DNA of 42,370 nt, from NCBI GenBank assembly GCA_050290245.1, contig JBNKHH010000079.1, positions 1 through 42,370 on the forward strand, written 5' to 3'. Below the pieces are notes generated by a model that did no database searches, had not been told where the DNA came from, and worked only from the letters and a program-made list of their open reading frames with translations. The translations under genes and the position numbers were made by a program. Below are positions 1 through 8,029 of the stretch, in pieces. Origin of the DNA: JBNKHH01 sp050290245 (GTDB lineage Bacteria; Pseudomonadota; Alphaproteobacteria; Rhodobacterales; Rhodobacteraceae). Numbering within the stretch: position 1 is the first letter of the stretch; each line of letters opens with the position of its first letter.

Positions 1-27
1 AAAAACGTCTAACCCATTGATTTTAAA

Positions 28-101
28 TGGAGGCGAGTACCGGAATCGAACCGGTGTACACGGATTTGCAATCCGCTGCGTAACCACTCCGCCAACTCGC
101 C
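28..101 (-). tRNA. tRNA-Cys (anticodon GCA)
   Basis: Read on the minus strand this 74-nt stretch folds as a complete cloverleaf. The acceptor stem GGCGAGT pairs with ACTCGCC, the anticodon loop carries GCA between a pairing CGGAT/ATCCG stem, and the T arm is CCGG-TTCGATT-CCGG. The 3' CCA is encoded in the DNA (positions 28-30). GCA reads UGC and UGU codons, so the gene is a cysteine tRNA. It is transcribed away from the methyltransferase gene that starts at 268; the 166 bases between them probably hold both promoters. Confidence 0.97.
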
Positions 102-267
102 GAAGTGGGGGATTGATTAGTCGCCGGCGCGGGTTTCTGCAAGTCTCTATCGCGGCATTTTCGACTTATCTGTAGAATGAACGTCAACCGGACGCGGCGA
201 AAGCTTGCCCGTGCCTTGGAACTATGGTTGAACGGATCTGACCAATCTGAACGAAAGAGTTTAGCGA

Positions 268-921
268 ATGACCGATTTCGCCCGTCGCCGCACCACAATG
301 GTCGATACGCAGGTCCGTCCATCGGATGTCACCCGGTTCCCGATCATCGAAGCCATGCTTTCCGTTCCGCGTGAACTTTTCGTGCCCGCTAGCCGCCGCG
401 AGGCCGCCTATGCGGGAGAGCATATCGATCTGGGCGAAAACCGGGTCGTGCTTGACCCGCGTACCCAGGCTAAGATGCTGGAAGCCGCCGACATCCAGCC
501 GGACGAAACTGTTCTCGATGTGGGCAGCGGGCTGGGATATTCCTCGGCACTTGCCGCTCACATGGCCGAGGCCGTCATCGCGCTGGAGGAAAGCGCGGAG
601 CGCGTGGCCGAGGCCGAGGCCGCTTTGGCCGAAGCCGGCGTCGACAACGTCGCCGTCGTGGAAGGCGCGCTGGCCGAGGGGGCAGCGAAACACGGACCCT
701 ATGACGTGATCCTGGTCGAAGGCGCGGTCGAGCACATGCCCGACGCGCTGACTGAACAGCTGAAGGAAGGCGGGCGTATCGTCGCGATCTTTTCCGAAGG
801 TTCGCTTGGGACGGTGCGCGTCGGCTATCGTATCGACGGTGAGGTCAGCTGGCGGTTCGCCTTTAACGCCGGGGCGCCGGTCTTGCCGGGTTTCGAAGCC
901 CGCCGGGCGTTCGTGCTATAG
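268..921 (+). CDS. Protein-L-isoaspartate O-methyltransferase family protein
   Basis: A 217-residue SAM-dependent methyltransferase of the PCMT family, which repairs isoaspartyl residues in aged proteins. The N-terminus (MVDTQVRPSDV, then AMLSVPRELFVP and AAYAG) follows the PCMT pattern, and VLDVGSGLGYSSALAA at about residues 85-100 is the SAM-binding glycine loop. The strand GPYDVILVEGAVEHMP follows. The usual PCMT signature around TISQP is absent: that place reads NRVVLDP, so the substrate may not be isoaspartate. The gene sits 31 bases upstream of a TolC-family gene. I recall the same pcm-tolC-popZ order in Caulobacter and Rhizobiales, so this is probably a conserved envelope or polarity neighbourhood. 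The family is certain; the specific activity is not. Confidence 0.85.
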   Translation: MTDFARRRTTMVDTQVRPSDVTRFPIIEAMLSVPRELFVPASRREAAYAGEHIDLGENRVVLDPRTQAKMLEAADIQPDETVLDVGSGLGYSSALAAHMAEAVIALEESAERVAEAEAALAEAGVDNVAVVEGALAEGAAKHGPYDVILVEGAVEHMPDALTEQLKEGGRIVAIFSEGSLGTVRVGYRIDGEVSWRFAFNAGAPVLPGFEARRAFVL

Positions 922-952
922 ATTTGACAGAAAGTCGCCGAGAGGGTCGCGT

Positions 953-2314
953 ATGTCGAAAATGATGCGAAATGCCGCAAGGGTTGCCGTCGGGTTGGTC
1001 CTGTGCGCCGGTCCTGTTGCCGCAGAAACCCTGACCGACGCGCTGACGATGGCCTATCGCAACAGCGGGCTGATCGAACAGAACCGCGCGGTGTTGCGGG
1101 CGGCGGACGAGGATGTCGCTCAGGCCGTCGCGCTCTTGCGCCCAGTCTTGAACTATACGGTTGGTGCCACCTGGTCCGAGCCGAATTCGGGAGACGACAT
1201 CACCGGCGCGGCCACGCTCAGCGCGGGGATGCTGCTTTACGACTTCGGGCGCTCGCAATTGAACGTCGATATCCAGAAGGAAACTGTTCTGGCGACCCGT
1301 GCGGCGCTGGTGGATATCGAGAACACGGTCCTTCTGAACACCGTGACGTCCTACCTGGCCGTGCGCCGGTCCGAGGCTTTCGTTGATCTGCGCCAGAACA
1401 ACGTACGCTTGTTGACCGAACAGCTGCGCGCCACGCGTGACAGGTTCGAAGTTGGCGAAGTGACGCGTACCGACGTGTCCCTGGCCGAAGCACGGCTTGC
1501 GGCGGCCCGCAGCGGCCTTGCGGCCGAGCAGGGCGGCCTGGCCCAGGCACGCGAACAGTACAAGGCCGTTGTCGGCGTCTATCCGGGCACGCTGGCCCCG
1601 CCGCCGCGCTCGCCCGCCATTCCGGGTACCCAAGAAGCGGCCCGTGCAACGGCACGCCAGAAGAACCCGCAAATCCTTCAGATTCAGCACCAGGTCAAGG
1701 CCGCCGATCTTGCGGTCGAGCAGGCGGCGCGGGCCAAGTTGCCGACGCTGGACGCCTCGGGCAAGGTGTCAATCGACCACAACGGCGACGACAGCAGCTC
1801 TATCGGAATCGAACTGTCGGGGCCGATCTACCGGGGTGGTGCCATCGCCTCGGGTCAGCGCCAGGCCATCGCCGGACGCGACCAGGCGCGGGCGCTCTTG
1901 TACACAAATGGCTTGCTGGTCGATCAGCAGGTCGGCGACGCCTATGCCAACCTGGCCGTGGCTGTCGCCTCGATCGACGCGTCGGACCGGCAGGTGCGCG
2001 CGGCGCAATTGGCGCTGGAAGGCGTGCGTGAAGAGTTGCAGCTTGGTGCGCGGACCACTCTTGAGGTTCTTGACCAGGAGCAGGAGGTTCTGGACGCCCA
2101 GACCAGCCGTGTTTCCGCCGAGGTTGATCGCTACATTGCCGTCTACCAGGTGTTGGATTCCATGGGGCTTTTGACGGCCGAGCATCTTGGGCTGAACGTA
2201 CCGATCTATGATCCAGCCGCCTATTACAACGCTGTCAAGGATGCGCCGCGCCATGGCGTCAGCCCACAGGGCGAAAAGCTTGACCGCGTCTTGCGTGCCA
2301 TCGGTCAAGAGTAA
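953..2314 (+). CDS. tolC: TolC-family outer membrane efflux channel
   Basis: A 453-residue protein of the outer-membrane efflux (OEP/TolC) family, which forms the trimeric exit duct for type I secretion and RND pumps. The start chosen is ATG 953 because it gives a clean signal peptide (MSKMMRNAARVAVGLVLCAG, cleavage after VAA near residue 24); the frame stays open further upstream inside the methyltransferase gene, without a plausible leader. The mature protein shows the two-repeat pattern of the family: long helical heptad-rich stretches (for example VRLLTEQLRATRDRFEVGE and its counterpart ending in ELQLGARTTLEVLDQEQEVLDAQ) separated by beta-strand segments such as MLLYDFGRSQLNV and GPIYRGG. 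No inner-membrane pump gene lies nearby, so its partners are elsewhere. Confidence 0.93.
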   Translation: MSKMMRNAARVAVGLVLCAGPVAAETLTDALTMAYRNSGLIEQNRAVLRAADEDVAQAVALLRPVLNYTVGATWSEPNSGDDITGAATLSAGMLLYDFGRSQLNVDIQKETVLATRAALVDIENTVLLNTVTSYLAVRRSEAFVDLRQNNVRLLTEQLRATRDRFEVGEVTRTDVSLAEARLAAARSGLAAEQGGLAQAREQYKAVVGVYPGTLAPPPRSPAIPGTQEAARATARQKNPQILQIQHQVKAADLAVEQAARAKLPTLDASGKVSIDHNGDDSSSIGIELSGPIYRGGAIASGQRQAIAGRDQARALLYTNGLLVDQQVGDAYANLAVAVASIDASDRQVRAAQLALEGVREELQLGARTTLEVLDQEQEVLDAQTSRVSAEVDRYIAVYQVLDSMGLLTAEHLGLNVPIYDPAAYYNAVKDAPRHGVSPQGEKLDRVLRAIGQE

Positions 2315-2392
2315 GCGCCGTTCTATCAAGAGGTTGTCTGCGCCGGGGTCTGCGGTTACCTTGCCGTGGAGGTGCAGGAGAGTAAGTCAGTC

Positions 2393-3811
2393 ATGTCAGA
2401 GTCGGCGTCGGAACCAAAGGTCGAGGACGTTCTTTCGTCCGTTAGGCGGCTTGTTTCAGGTGAACTTCCGCGCAAGCCCCGCCCGAACCTGCCCGAAGGC
2501 CCCGGAGCGCTTGTGCTGACAGACGCGCAGCGGGTCAGCGAAAGCCCCCGCGTGACCTCCAAGTCGCTGGAAGATCGGATTGCCGAGCTGGAAGCCGCCG
2601 TCGGGCAGCAGTCCGAGGAGTTTGAACCCGATGGCTCGGAAGATCAGGCCCAGCATCGTCCCGACCGCATGGTCTATACCCGCCCGCCGTCCAGCGCCGA
2701 GCAGGAAAATGCCCGCCGCAGTACCCTGCGTCTGAGCCAGATCGCGCTGGTCGAGACTGGCCCCGCCAACGAGGACGAGGGACGCGGGGAGGCGGTGGCC
2801 TTTACCCACACAGGTCCAGCGGAGACCGAGGACGACTTCGAGGCCTATGACGAGGTCTACGAAGACGCCGACGAGCGGGGTGCATTTGACGACTCAGACG
2901 TTGGCGACGAAATTGCGGAAGCGCCGATGGCCGAAGACGTGCCTGTGCAGCGGGCGACTCCTGCCGAAGTAGCCGCTTTCACCAACCCGGACGAAGTGGT
3001 CAAGCGGCTCGAAGCACGTCTGGCCGGCGGTGCGGAAGAGGCGGTGCAGATTGCCCCGGCGCAACAACCGGCCGCACCGGCAGAAGTCGCGGTGGAAGCC
3101 GGCGACGACATGGACGACGAGGCTTTCGAGGACGCGCTGAACCGCGCCATCGAGGGCGATCTGCAGGATGGCTCGGAGGCTGAAATTGCCGAAGAGCACG
3201 TCGATGAGGCTTCAGCAGGGGACGTGCCCGCCGTTGCGACCTTTGATGTCAGTGACGATACCGCCGCTGAAATGCTGGACGAACCTGCGGCACATGACAA
3301 TGCACCGGAGACACCGGACGAGGTCGATGCGTTTGAGACGGGCGACGAACTGGGTGTGGCCGAGGCATTCGAAGTCGCCGAGGAGCCAGCGGAAGACGTC
3401 ACAGCGGCCGAGGCGGTTGTGGAGGTTGTCGAGCCGACTGAAGCCGTCCACGAAGTACCTGCCGAAGGAGACGCTGAAGACCTCGCCGGCGTTGTCCATT
3501 TCGATGACACCGACCAAGGTGCCGAGGTGGAAGAGCCAGCCGGCGGCAGCGTGAGCGAAGATGCCGACGGCACCATCGAAGAAGCATCTGAAGATGCTGA
3601 AATGGAAGCAGAAATCCCCGCCGCAACAGTCGCTGCCGTGGCTGACGCAGCCCTCAACATGCTGGACGACGAAGCCGCCGCGCGGCTCCTGGTCGCCCGG
3701 TTGATCCGCGAGGAATTGCAGGGCGAACTGGGCGAGCGCATCACCCGCAACGTGCGCAAGCTGGTGCGCCGCGAAATCAAGCGCGCCTTGACGTCACAAG
3801 ACCTCGGCTGA
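2393..3811 (+). CDS. Acidic PopZ-like (DUF2497-type) protein
   Basis: A 472-residue protein with three zones. Residues about 6-24 (EPKVEDVLSSVRRLVSGE) form a short amphipathic helix resembling the N-terminal EPTMEEILASIRRII helix of PopZ. Residues about 25-415 are low-complexity, extremely rich in Glu, Asp, Ala, Val and Pro, and look disordered. The last 50 residues are predicted helices ending in a basic segment (LVARLIREELQGELGERI, then NVRKLVRREIKRAL). This is the layout of PopZ, the polar condensate scaffold of Caulobacter. The position after pcm and tolC fits the popZ neighbourhood as I remember it; valS, which I recall following popZ, is replaced here by hom. ATG 2393 is preferred to GTG 2366: GGAG lies upstream and the conserved helix begins soon after. 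Similarity to PopZ is by eye only. Confidence 0.7.
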   Translation: MSESASEPKVEDVLSSVRRLVSGELPRKPRPNLPEGPGALVLTDAQRVSESPRVTSKSLEDRIAELEAAVGQQSEEFEPDGSEDQAQHRPDRMVYTRPPSSAEQENARRSTLRLSQIALVETGPANEDEGRGEAVAFTHTGPAETEDDFEAYDEVYEDADERGAFDDSDVGDEIAEAPMAEDVPVQRATPAEVAAFTNPDEVVKRLEARLAGGAEEAVQIAPAQQPAAPAEVAVEAGDDMDDEAFEDALNRAIEGDLQDGSEAEIAEEHVDEASAGDVPAVATFDVSDDTAAEMLDEPAAHDNAPETPDEVDAFETGDELGVAEAFEVAEEPAEDVTAAEAVVEVVEPTEAVHEVPAEGDAEDLAGVVHFDDTDQGAEVEEPAGGSVSEDADGTIEEASEDAEMEAEIPAATVAAVADAALNMLDDEAAARLLVARLIREELQGELGERITRNVRKLVRREIKRALTSQDLG

Positions 3812-3833
3812 CCCCAGTCCTGGCCGTCGGGCG

Positions 3834-5120
3834 TCAGACTTCCTCGATGCGGATGGCGACCGGCTCGGACGCCAGGACGCCTGTGCCGTGCATCGCGACG
3901 ATGGCCTGGTCCAGCGCCGGGCGCGCGGCCTTGTGGGTGACGATCAGAACCGGCGCGTGGGTCGAGGTATGGCCGTACTGGCGCATCCGATCGATGGAAA
4001 TGCCCTCATCCCCCAGAACGGCGGCAATCTTGGCAAGCGCACCTGGCTTGTCGACCAGCGTCATGCGCAGATACCACGGTGCAGGCGCTCCGACGCCGGC
4101 GGCCTCGATGGACTGAAGCGTCGTGGCAGGAACGCCGAAGACCGGCAGGCTGAGGCCCCGGGCCAGATCACAGATGTCACCCATCACCGCGCTGGCAGTC
4201 GGGCCTTCGCCCGCGCCGGCACCGCGCAGGACGATCTGGCCGACGCTGTCGCCCTCAATGACGACCATGTTGGTTCCGCCTTCAAGCTGACCCAGCGGTG
4301 AATTGTCGGGCACCAGGCAGGGCGTCATGCGCGCATCCAACCCGCGCCCGGTCTTTTGCGCCACGCCCAGAAGCTTGACGCGATAGCCCATGTCGGCGGC
4401 TTGTTCGATATCCTCGGTGGTGATGCGCTCGATGCCCTCGATGTTCAGCGCATCGAAATTCACCTGCGTGCCAAAAGCGATAGCGACAAGGATCGCCAGC
4501 TTGTGACCCGCGTCGATGCCGCCCACGTCCAGGGTCGGGTCGGCCTCGAGATAGCCCAGTTCCTCGCATTCGGCAAAAACAGTCTGGTAGTCCAGCCCGG
4601 CGCTTTGCATCCGTGTCAGGATATAGTTGCAGGTGCCGTTCATGACACCCATCACGCGGGTGATCTCGTTGCCTGCCAGCCCTTCTGTCAGCGCCTTGAT
4701 GCAGGGGATGCCACCGGCGACCGCAGCCTCGAAACGAACGGAAACACCTTTGGATTCAGCAGCTTCCGCAATGGCTTGGCCGTGGATAGCCAGCAGTGCC
4801 TTGTTCGCGGTCACCACGTCCTTGCCTGCTGCGATGGCGGCTTCGACGGCATCCTTCGCCGGGCCGTCTGACCCGCCCATCAGTTCCACGAAAACATCCA
4901 CGTCATCGCGTTTGGCAAGCGTAACGGGATCGTCTTCCCAGGCATAGTCATTCAGCCGCACGCCCCGGTCCCGGTCCCTGCTGCGCGCCGAAACCGCGCT
5001 GATGGTCACTTCGCGGCCTGTGCGAGCGGTGATCAGTGCCGACTGGCGCTGAATGATCTTGATGACACCGGCACCGACGGTGCCAAGTCCCGCGATACCA
5101 AGGCGAAGGGGGCTGGGCAT
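3834..5120 (-). CDS. hom: Homoserine dehydrogenase
   Basis: A 428-residue cytosolic enzyme that reduces aspartate semialdehyde to homoserine for threonine and methionine synthesis. The N-terminal NAD(P)-binding loop GIAGLGTVGAGV is at about residues 8-19. The catalytic domain carries GVMNGTCNYILTRM and GYLEADPTLDVGGIDAGHK, which hold the substrate-binding acidic residues and the catalytic lysine. A C-terminal ACT domain starts near residue 345 (WYLRMTLVDKPGALAKIA), giving the feedback-controlled monofunctional form of the enzyme. GGAG lies 8 bases before the ATG. The stop is only 22 bases from that of the convergent PopZ-like gene. No thrB or thrC is adjacent. Confidence 0.97.
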   Translation of the reverse strand: MPSPLRLGIAGLGTVGAGVIKIIQRQSALITARTGREVTISAVSARSRDRDRGVRLNDYAWEDDPVTLAKRDDVDVFVELMGGSDGPAKDAVEAAIAAGKDVVTANKALLAIHGQAIAEAAESKGVSVRFEAAVAGGIPCIKALTEGLAGNEITRVMGVMNGTCNYILTRMQSAGLDYQTVFAECEELGYLEADPTLDVGGIDAGHKLAILVAIAFGTQVNFDALNIEGIERITTEDIEQAADMGYRVKLLGVAQKTGRGLDARMTPCLVPDNSPLGQLEGGTNMVVIEGDSVGQIVLRGAGAGEGPTASAVMGDICDLARGLSLPVFGVPATTLQSIEAAGVGAPAPWYLRMTLVDKPGALAKIAAVLGDEGISIDRMRQYGHTSTHAPVLIVTHKAARPALDQAIVAMHGTGVLASEPVAIRIEEV

Positions 5121-5181
5121 TGTAAAGCTCCATAGTAATTCCGAGGCGGTGTTAGCCGTTCACGTCGCGGGGGGCAATCGC

Positions 5182-5457
5182 TCAGCGTGCAAGCCGGGCG
5201 CGCAGGGCGTCCATTTCGGCCTGGGTTTCGAGATCGCGCCGCAATAGCGCCGCCCGTGCCCGAAGCGCCGCGGCACGGGCCGCCAGAGAGGCCGCGGTGT
5301 CCTGTGAAATCCGCCCCTCGTCTTCCGCCATGATGTCGGAGACGGGCAAAAGCTCTGGCCATGCATAGGAGCGCTGCGACGGCGACGGCGCGCCTGTGTC
5401 GGGCCAGTCGGCGCAGGCGGCCAGGGCAAGCAGAGCAAGGGGCAAAACGGCTTTCAT
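5182..5457 (-). CDS. Small predicted lipoprotein, function unknown
   Basis: A 91-residue protein. From ATG 5457 it begins with a short hydrophobic leader and a lipobox, LAAC with Cys15, so it should be lipidated and anchored in an envelope membrane. The mature part has a Pro/Ser-rich linker (PDTGAPSPSQR) and then an Ala/Arg-rich helix (ISQDTAASLAARAAALRARA to the end) that is probably a coiled coil. The frame continues upstream to 5595 but would destroy the leader and overlap the divergent TetR gene. It lies between hom, 61 bases downstream on the same strand, and the TetR gene. I do not recognise a named family. Confidence 0.75.
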   Translation of the reverse strand: MKAVLPLALLALAACADWPDTGAPSPSQRSYAWPELLPVSDIMAEDEGRISQDTAASLAARAAALRARAALLRRDLETQAEMDALRARLAR

Positions 5458-5520
5458 GGCCGTGAACCTAGACCCTCGTAGGAGGGAAAACCAGCGCCGT
5501 CGAAATAAATGCGATTGAAT

Positions 5521-5534
5521 TGAACAACTGTTCA
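5521..5534. promoter_or_regulatory. Palindrome upstream of TetR gene, probable operator
   Basis: TGAACAACTGTTCA is a perfect inverted repeat with 6-bp arms (TGAACA/TGTTCA) and a 2-bp centre. It ends 14 bases before the TetR-family start codon at 5549 and lies between that gene and the divergent lipoprotein gene. TetR repressors usually bind short palindromes that overlap their own promoter, so autorepression, perhaps with control of the divergent gene, is the natural reading. The repeat is seen; binding is inferred. Confidence 0.6.
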
Positions 5535-5548
5535 TATACACCTGTGGG

Positions 5549-6136
5549 ATGGCACGAAAAGCAGGCTCACACGCTGAAATAACGGGTCCGGCCATACGGC
5601 TGGCTGCACTCAGGCTGTTCGCCCGGTCGGGCTATGCGGCAGTTTCGATGCGCGAGATCGCCAGCGAGGTCGGTGTCAGGGCAGGGGCGCTATACCTCTA
5701 TACTCCGGACAAGCAGACTCTGCTGTTCCAACTGATGCGCGAGCACATGGAAGATTTGCTGGCCTCCTGGGAGGCCACGCGCAGCGATGGCGACCCGCTC
5801 GAACGGCTGGAAGCCTTTGTGCGCTTTCACATCGACTATCACTTCGACCGCCAGGACGAGGTATTCGTCTCCTACATGGAGTTGCGTAACCTCACCGAAG
5901 AGAATTTCGCCGAGATCCAGGGGCTGCGCCGCGCTTACGAAGACGAACTCGAAGCCATCCTCGCGGCCGGACACGACGCCGACGATTTCCGCTTGCCGGA
6001 TGTGCGGGTGACGACTCTGGCATTGATCGCGATGCTGAACGGGGTCATTACCTGGTACCGCGATGGAGGACGGCTGACGCGCGACCGTATCCAGCGGATT
6101 TATTGGAACATGACGCGACGCATGGTGAAAGCATGA
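5549..6136 (+). CDS. TetR/AcrR-family transcriptional regulator
   Basis: A 195-residue repressor-type regulator. Residues about 14-60 are the TetR DNA-binding domain (LRLFARSGYAAVSMREIA, then VGVRAGALYLYTPDKQTL, with the usual helix-turn-helix and the Tyr-rich recognition end). The rest is an all-helical ligand and dimer domain ending in LIAMLNGVITWYRDGGRL, a layout seen in regulators of fatty acid or acyl-CoA metabolism; the ligand cannot be read from the sequence. The stop overlaps the start of the next gene (ATGA at 6133-6136), so the membrane protein is translated from the same message. A palindrome just upstream is the likely operator. Confidence 0.92.
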   Translation: MARKAGSHAEITGPAIRLAALRLFARSGYAAVSMREIASEVGVRAGALYLYTPDKQTLLFQLMREHMEDLLASWEATRSDGDPLERLEAFVRFHIDYHFDRQDEVFVSYMELRNLTEENFAEIQGLRRAYEDELEAILAAGHDADDFRLPDVRVTTLALIAMLNGVITWYRDGGRLTRDRIQRIYWNMTRRMVKA

Positions 6137-6612
6137 GCGACAACGAAGTGCTGATCGCGATCGCGCCCTCTCTGGTTCGACGCTGGGTGGCGATCTTTTG
6201 CTTGGGCCTTTTGGGAGTCCTGGTTATTTCGCTGGTGTTTTCAGATGCCGGAGGCATCTGGCCTGTGATTTTCCTGGCTTTTGGCATCGGCTCGATCCTG
6301 GCGGCCGACAAGTTTCGCCGGGCAAGCGCCGATCATATCGAACTGACGCGCGAGGTGTTGCGGACAGGTTCGGGCCGTGTCCTGGCGCGCATCGACAATG
6401 TCGAGCGGGTCGAACGCGGGGCTTTTGCATTCAAGCCGTCGAACGGCTTTCTCGTGCGTCTCAAGGCACCCGATGGCAAGGGTTGGGCGCCGGGCCTGTG
6501 GTGGAAGCGCGGCAAGCTGTTGGGCATCGGCGGCGTCATTGCAGGCGGCCAGACGCGGGCCATGGCCGATGTGATGAACGCGCTCATCAAGGGAATGCTT
6601 CCCGAAGATTGA
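6133..6612 (+). CDS. Two-TM membrane protein of unknown function
   Basis: A 159-residue protein. The start ATG 6133 overlaps the TetR stop as ATGA, which shows translational coupling; the frame is open further upstream but only inside the TetR gene. Two hydrophobic segments near residues 18-34 and 38-54 (AIFCLGLLGVLVISLVF and GIWPVIFLAFGIGSILAA) should form a membrane hairpin. A soluble tail follows (HIELTREVLRTGSGRVLARI, then VERVERGAFAFKPSNGFLVR) whose short alternating strands resemble small bacterial PH-like domains. I do not recognise a named family. Coupling to a TetR regulator suggests that it is a target of, or works with, that regulator. Confidence 0.8.
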   Translation: MSDNEVLIAIAPSLVRRWVAIFCLGLLGVLVISLVFSDAGGIWPVIFLAFGIGSILAADKFRRASADHIELTREVLRTGSGRVLARIDNVERVERGAFAFKPSNGFLVRLKAPDGKGWAPGLWWKRGKLLGIGGVIAGGQTRAMADVMNALIKGMLPED

Positions 6613-6618
6613 TGCGCC

Positions 6619-6644
6619 AAAGCCCCGCCTGTTGGCGGAGCTTT
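6619..6644. terminator. Bidirectional terminator hairpin
   Basis: AAAGC-C-CCGCC, loop TGTT, GGCGG-A-GCTTT: a stem of 10 pairs with one C/A mismatch, AT-rich at its base so that either strand ends in a short U run. It lies between the end of the plus-strand membrane protein gene (6612) and the end of the minus-strand tadE-like gene (6681), so it should stop both transcripts. Confidence 0.75.
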
Positions 6645-6680
6645 GACATGTCATGGAGTGATGTCAGGCGTCGCGAAGGT

Positions 6681-7226
6681 CTAAGCGTTGTTCCAGACCA
6701 GCTGCGGCGAGAAGCGAGGGCGTGCGATGGCCACCTTGCGGAACCGGTAGGTTCCAAGGCCGACGTCGAAACCCGGGCTCCATTCCTGCTCGGACTCGAC
6801 GACGATCATCTGCTCGCCCACGGCTATCGTTGGCAGGCGATCCTGGATCGAGGCCAGGTCGGTATAGGCCGAAACGTCTGAACCCTGCGACCACACCAGC
6901 TTCAGTTCTTCAGCCTGAGTGTCTTCGTTGACCGTCTTGGTGACCACGGTGACGCGGATGGCATTGTCGCCAGCGTCACCAGCCAGGAAATCGAACACTT
7001 CGTGCATCGACGTCAGATAGTTGCCATCGATGGCGTTGGTTTCCCGCGACAGCATGTCTGCCACCGTGTAAGTCGCCTTTTGGCTGATGGTCAGCGTCTT
7101 GAACGCGTCCCAGAAGACGAAGGTGGCCGTGATCGCCCAAACCAGCAGAGGGATGGCAAACAGGGTTTCGATCGACATGCTCGCGTCTTCGTCGCGGGCG
7201 AAACGGCGTGTGAACTTGAAAGTCAT
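6681..7226 (-). CDS. TadE-like pilus assembly protein
   Basis: A 181-residue minor pseudopilin-like protein of the Tad/Flp pilus system. Residues about 10-45 hold the TadE signature: a Glu (SIETLFAIPLL) at the start of a single N-terminal hydrophobic helix, followed by a long helix with a Thr/Ala-rich face. TadE and TadF pre-proteins are cut by the prepilin peptidase CpaA/TadV just before such a helix. Start ATG 7226 is preferred to GTG 7241, because the ribosome site GAGGA lies between them. The upstream gene's stop lies 11 bases before this start. It is the last gene of a three-gene minus-strand operon; no Tad motor or secretin genes are in the window. Confidence 0.85.
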   Translation of the reverse strand: MTFKFTRRFARDEDASMSIETLFAIPLLVWAITATFVFWDAFKTLTISQKATYTVADMLSRETNAIDGNYLTSMHEVFDFLAGDAGDNAIRVTVVTKTVNEDTQAEELKLVWSQGSDVSAYTDLASIQDRLPTIAVGEQMIVVESEQEWSPGFDVGLGTYRFRKVAIARPRFSPQLVWNNA

Positions 7227-7237
7227 TTTTTCAGTCC

Positions 7238-7942
7238 TCACTGGTTGCCGTTGCCGGGGTTATAGCTGTCTTCGTCTCCACCGTGGTTCACGCCTTCCGA
7301 CGCACCCGGGTCGCCACCGTCGCTGCCGTTGCCCTGACCGGAGTCATAGCTGGTCATCACGGTTGGACCCGAGGTGTTGGCACCAACGATGCCGCGCTTG
7401 CCAGGCTCGTTGACGAAGGCCGATGTGGCGACCAGGGCATAGTGACCTTCGCCGTCCATGCTCATGCCGGCTCCGATCCCGGTGGTCGGGAACAGCGGTT
7501 TGGCCAGAAGACAGGCGCGCACCATCATCATGTTGTTGATCTGGCCGACGTTATAGGTCGTGCCCGTCAGCGGGTCGGCAGCCGAATTCGTGTCGATGCA
7601 GCGCGCATCTGACGAGACCGCGGCCAGTGCGCCCGGCTGGATCGCCACTGGCTTCAGTTCGATCTGAAGGGTTTCGTCGCAGTCGTCCACGATGCCGACT
7701 TCGTTGCACAAGCGCGTCTTCAGCGCCGCGTAATCGGGGATATTGCCATTGCCGAGGCGCACATCGCGCACCGCCACGTCCAGCGCACGCTCAAGCATCG
7801 CGTTGCGGACCATGTAGTACCCGGCTTCAAAGCCCATCAGAAAGATGAACATCACTGCGGGAAAAAGGAAGACAAATTCGATGGACGAATTGCCGTCCTG
7901 CTGTTCTTTAAACTTCCGATAAATTTTAACGAGACTACTCAT
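7238..7942 (-). CDS. TadE/TadF-like pilus assembly protein
   Basis: A 234-residue protein starting at ATG 7942, which has GGAG 8 bases upstream; the frame runs on to 8002 without such a site. The N-terminus has a short basic stretch, then SSIEFVFLFPAVMFIFLMG (about residues 18-36), the Glu-plus-hydrophobic-helix hallmark of TadE/TadF pseudopilins. The periplasmic part has paired cysteines (LCNEVGIVDDC, and Cys residues in ARCIDT and RACLLA). The C-terminus is a low-complexity tail rich in Gly, Asn, Asp and Ser, unusual for the family and probably flexible or surface exposed. Middle gene of the minus-strand triad. Confidence 0.83.
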   Translation of the reverse strand: MSSLVKIYRKFKEQQDGNSSIEFVFLFPAVMFIFLMGFEAGYYMVRNAMLERALDVAVRDVRLGNGNIPDYAALKTRLCNEVGIVDDCDETLQIELKPVAIQPGALAAVSSDARCIDTNSAADPLTGTTYNVGQINNMMMVRACLLAKPLFPTTGIGAGMSMDGEGHYALVATSAFVNEPGKRGIVGANTSGPTVMTSYDSGQGNGSDGGDPGASEGVNHGGDEDSYNPGNGNQ

Positions 7943-8029
7943 TACATCACTCCAAGTCTCAAAAGGGATGGCGGGTCGAAACACTGGCCCGCCGTGGGGC
8001 ATCCCGGGCCAGGTGGCCCGAAAACTGGG

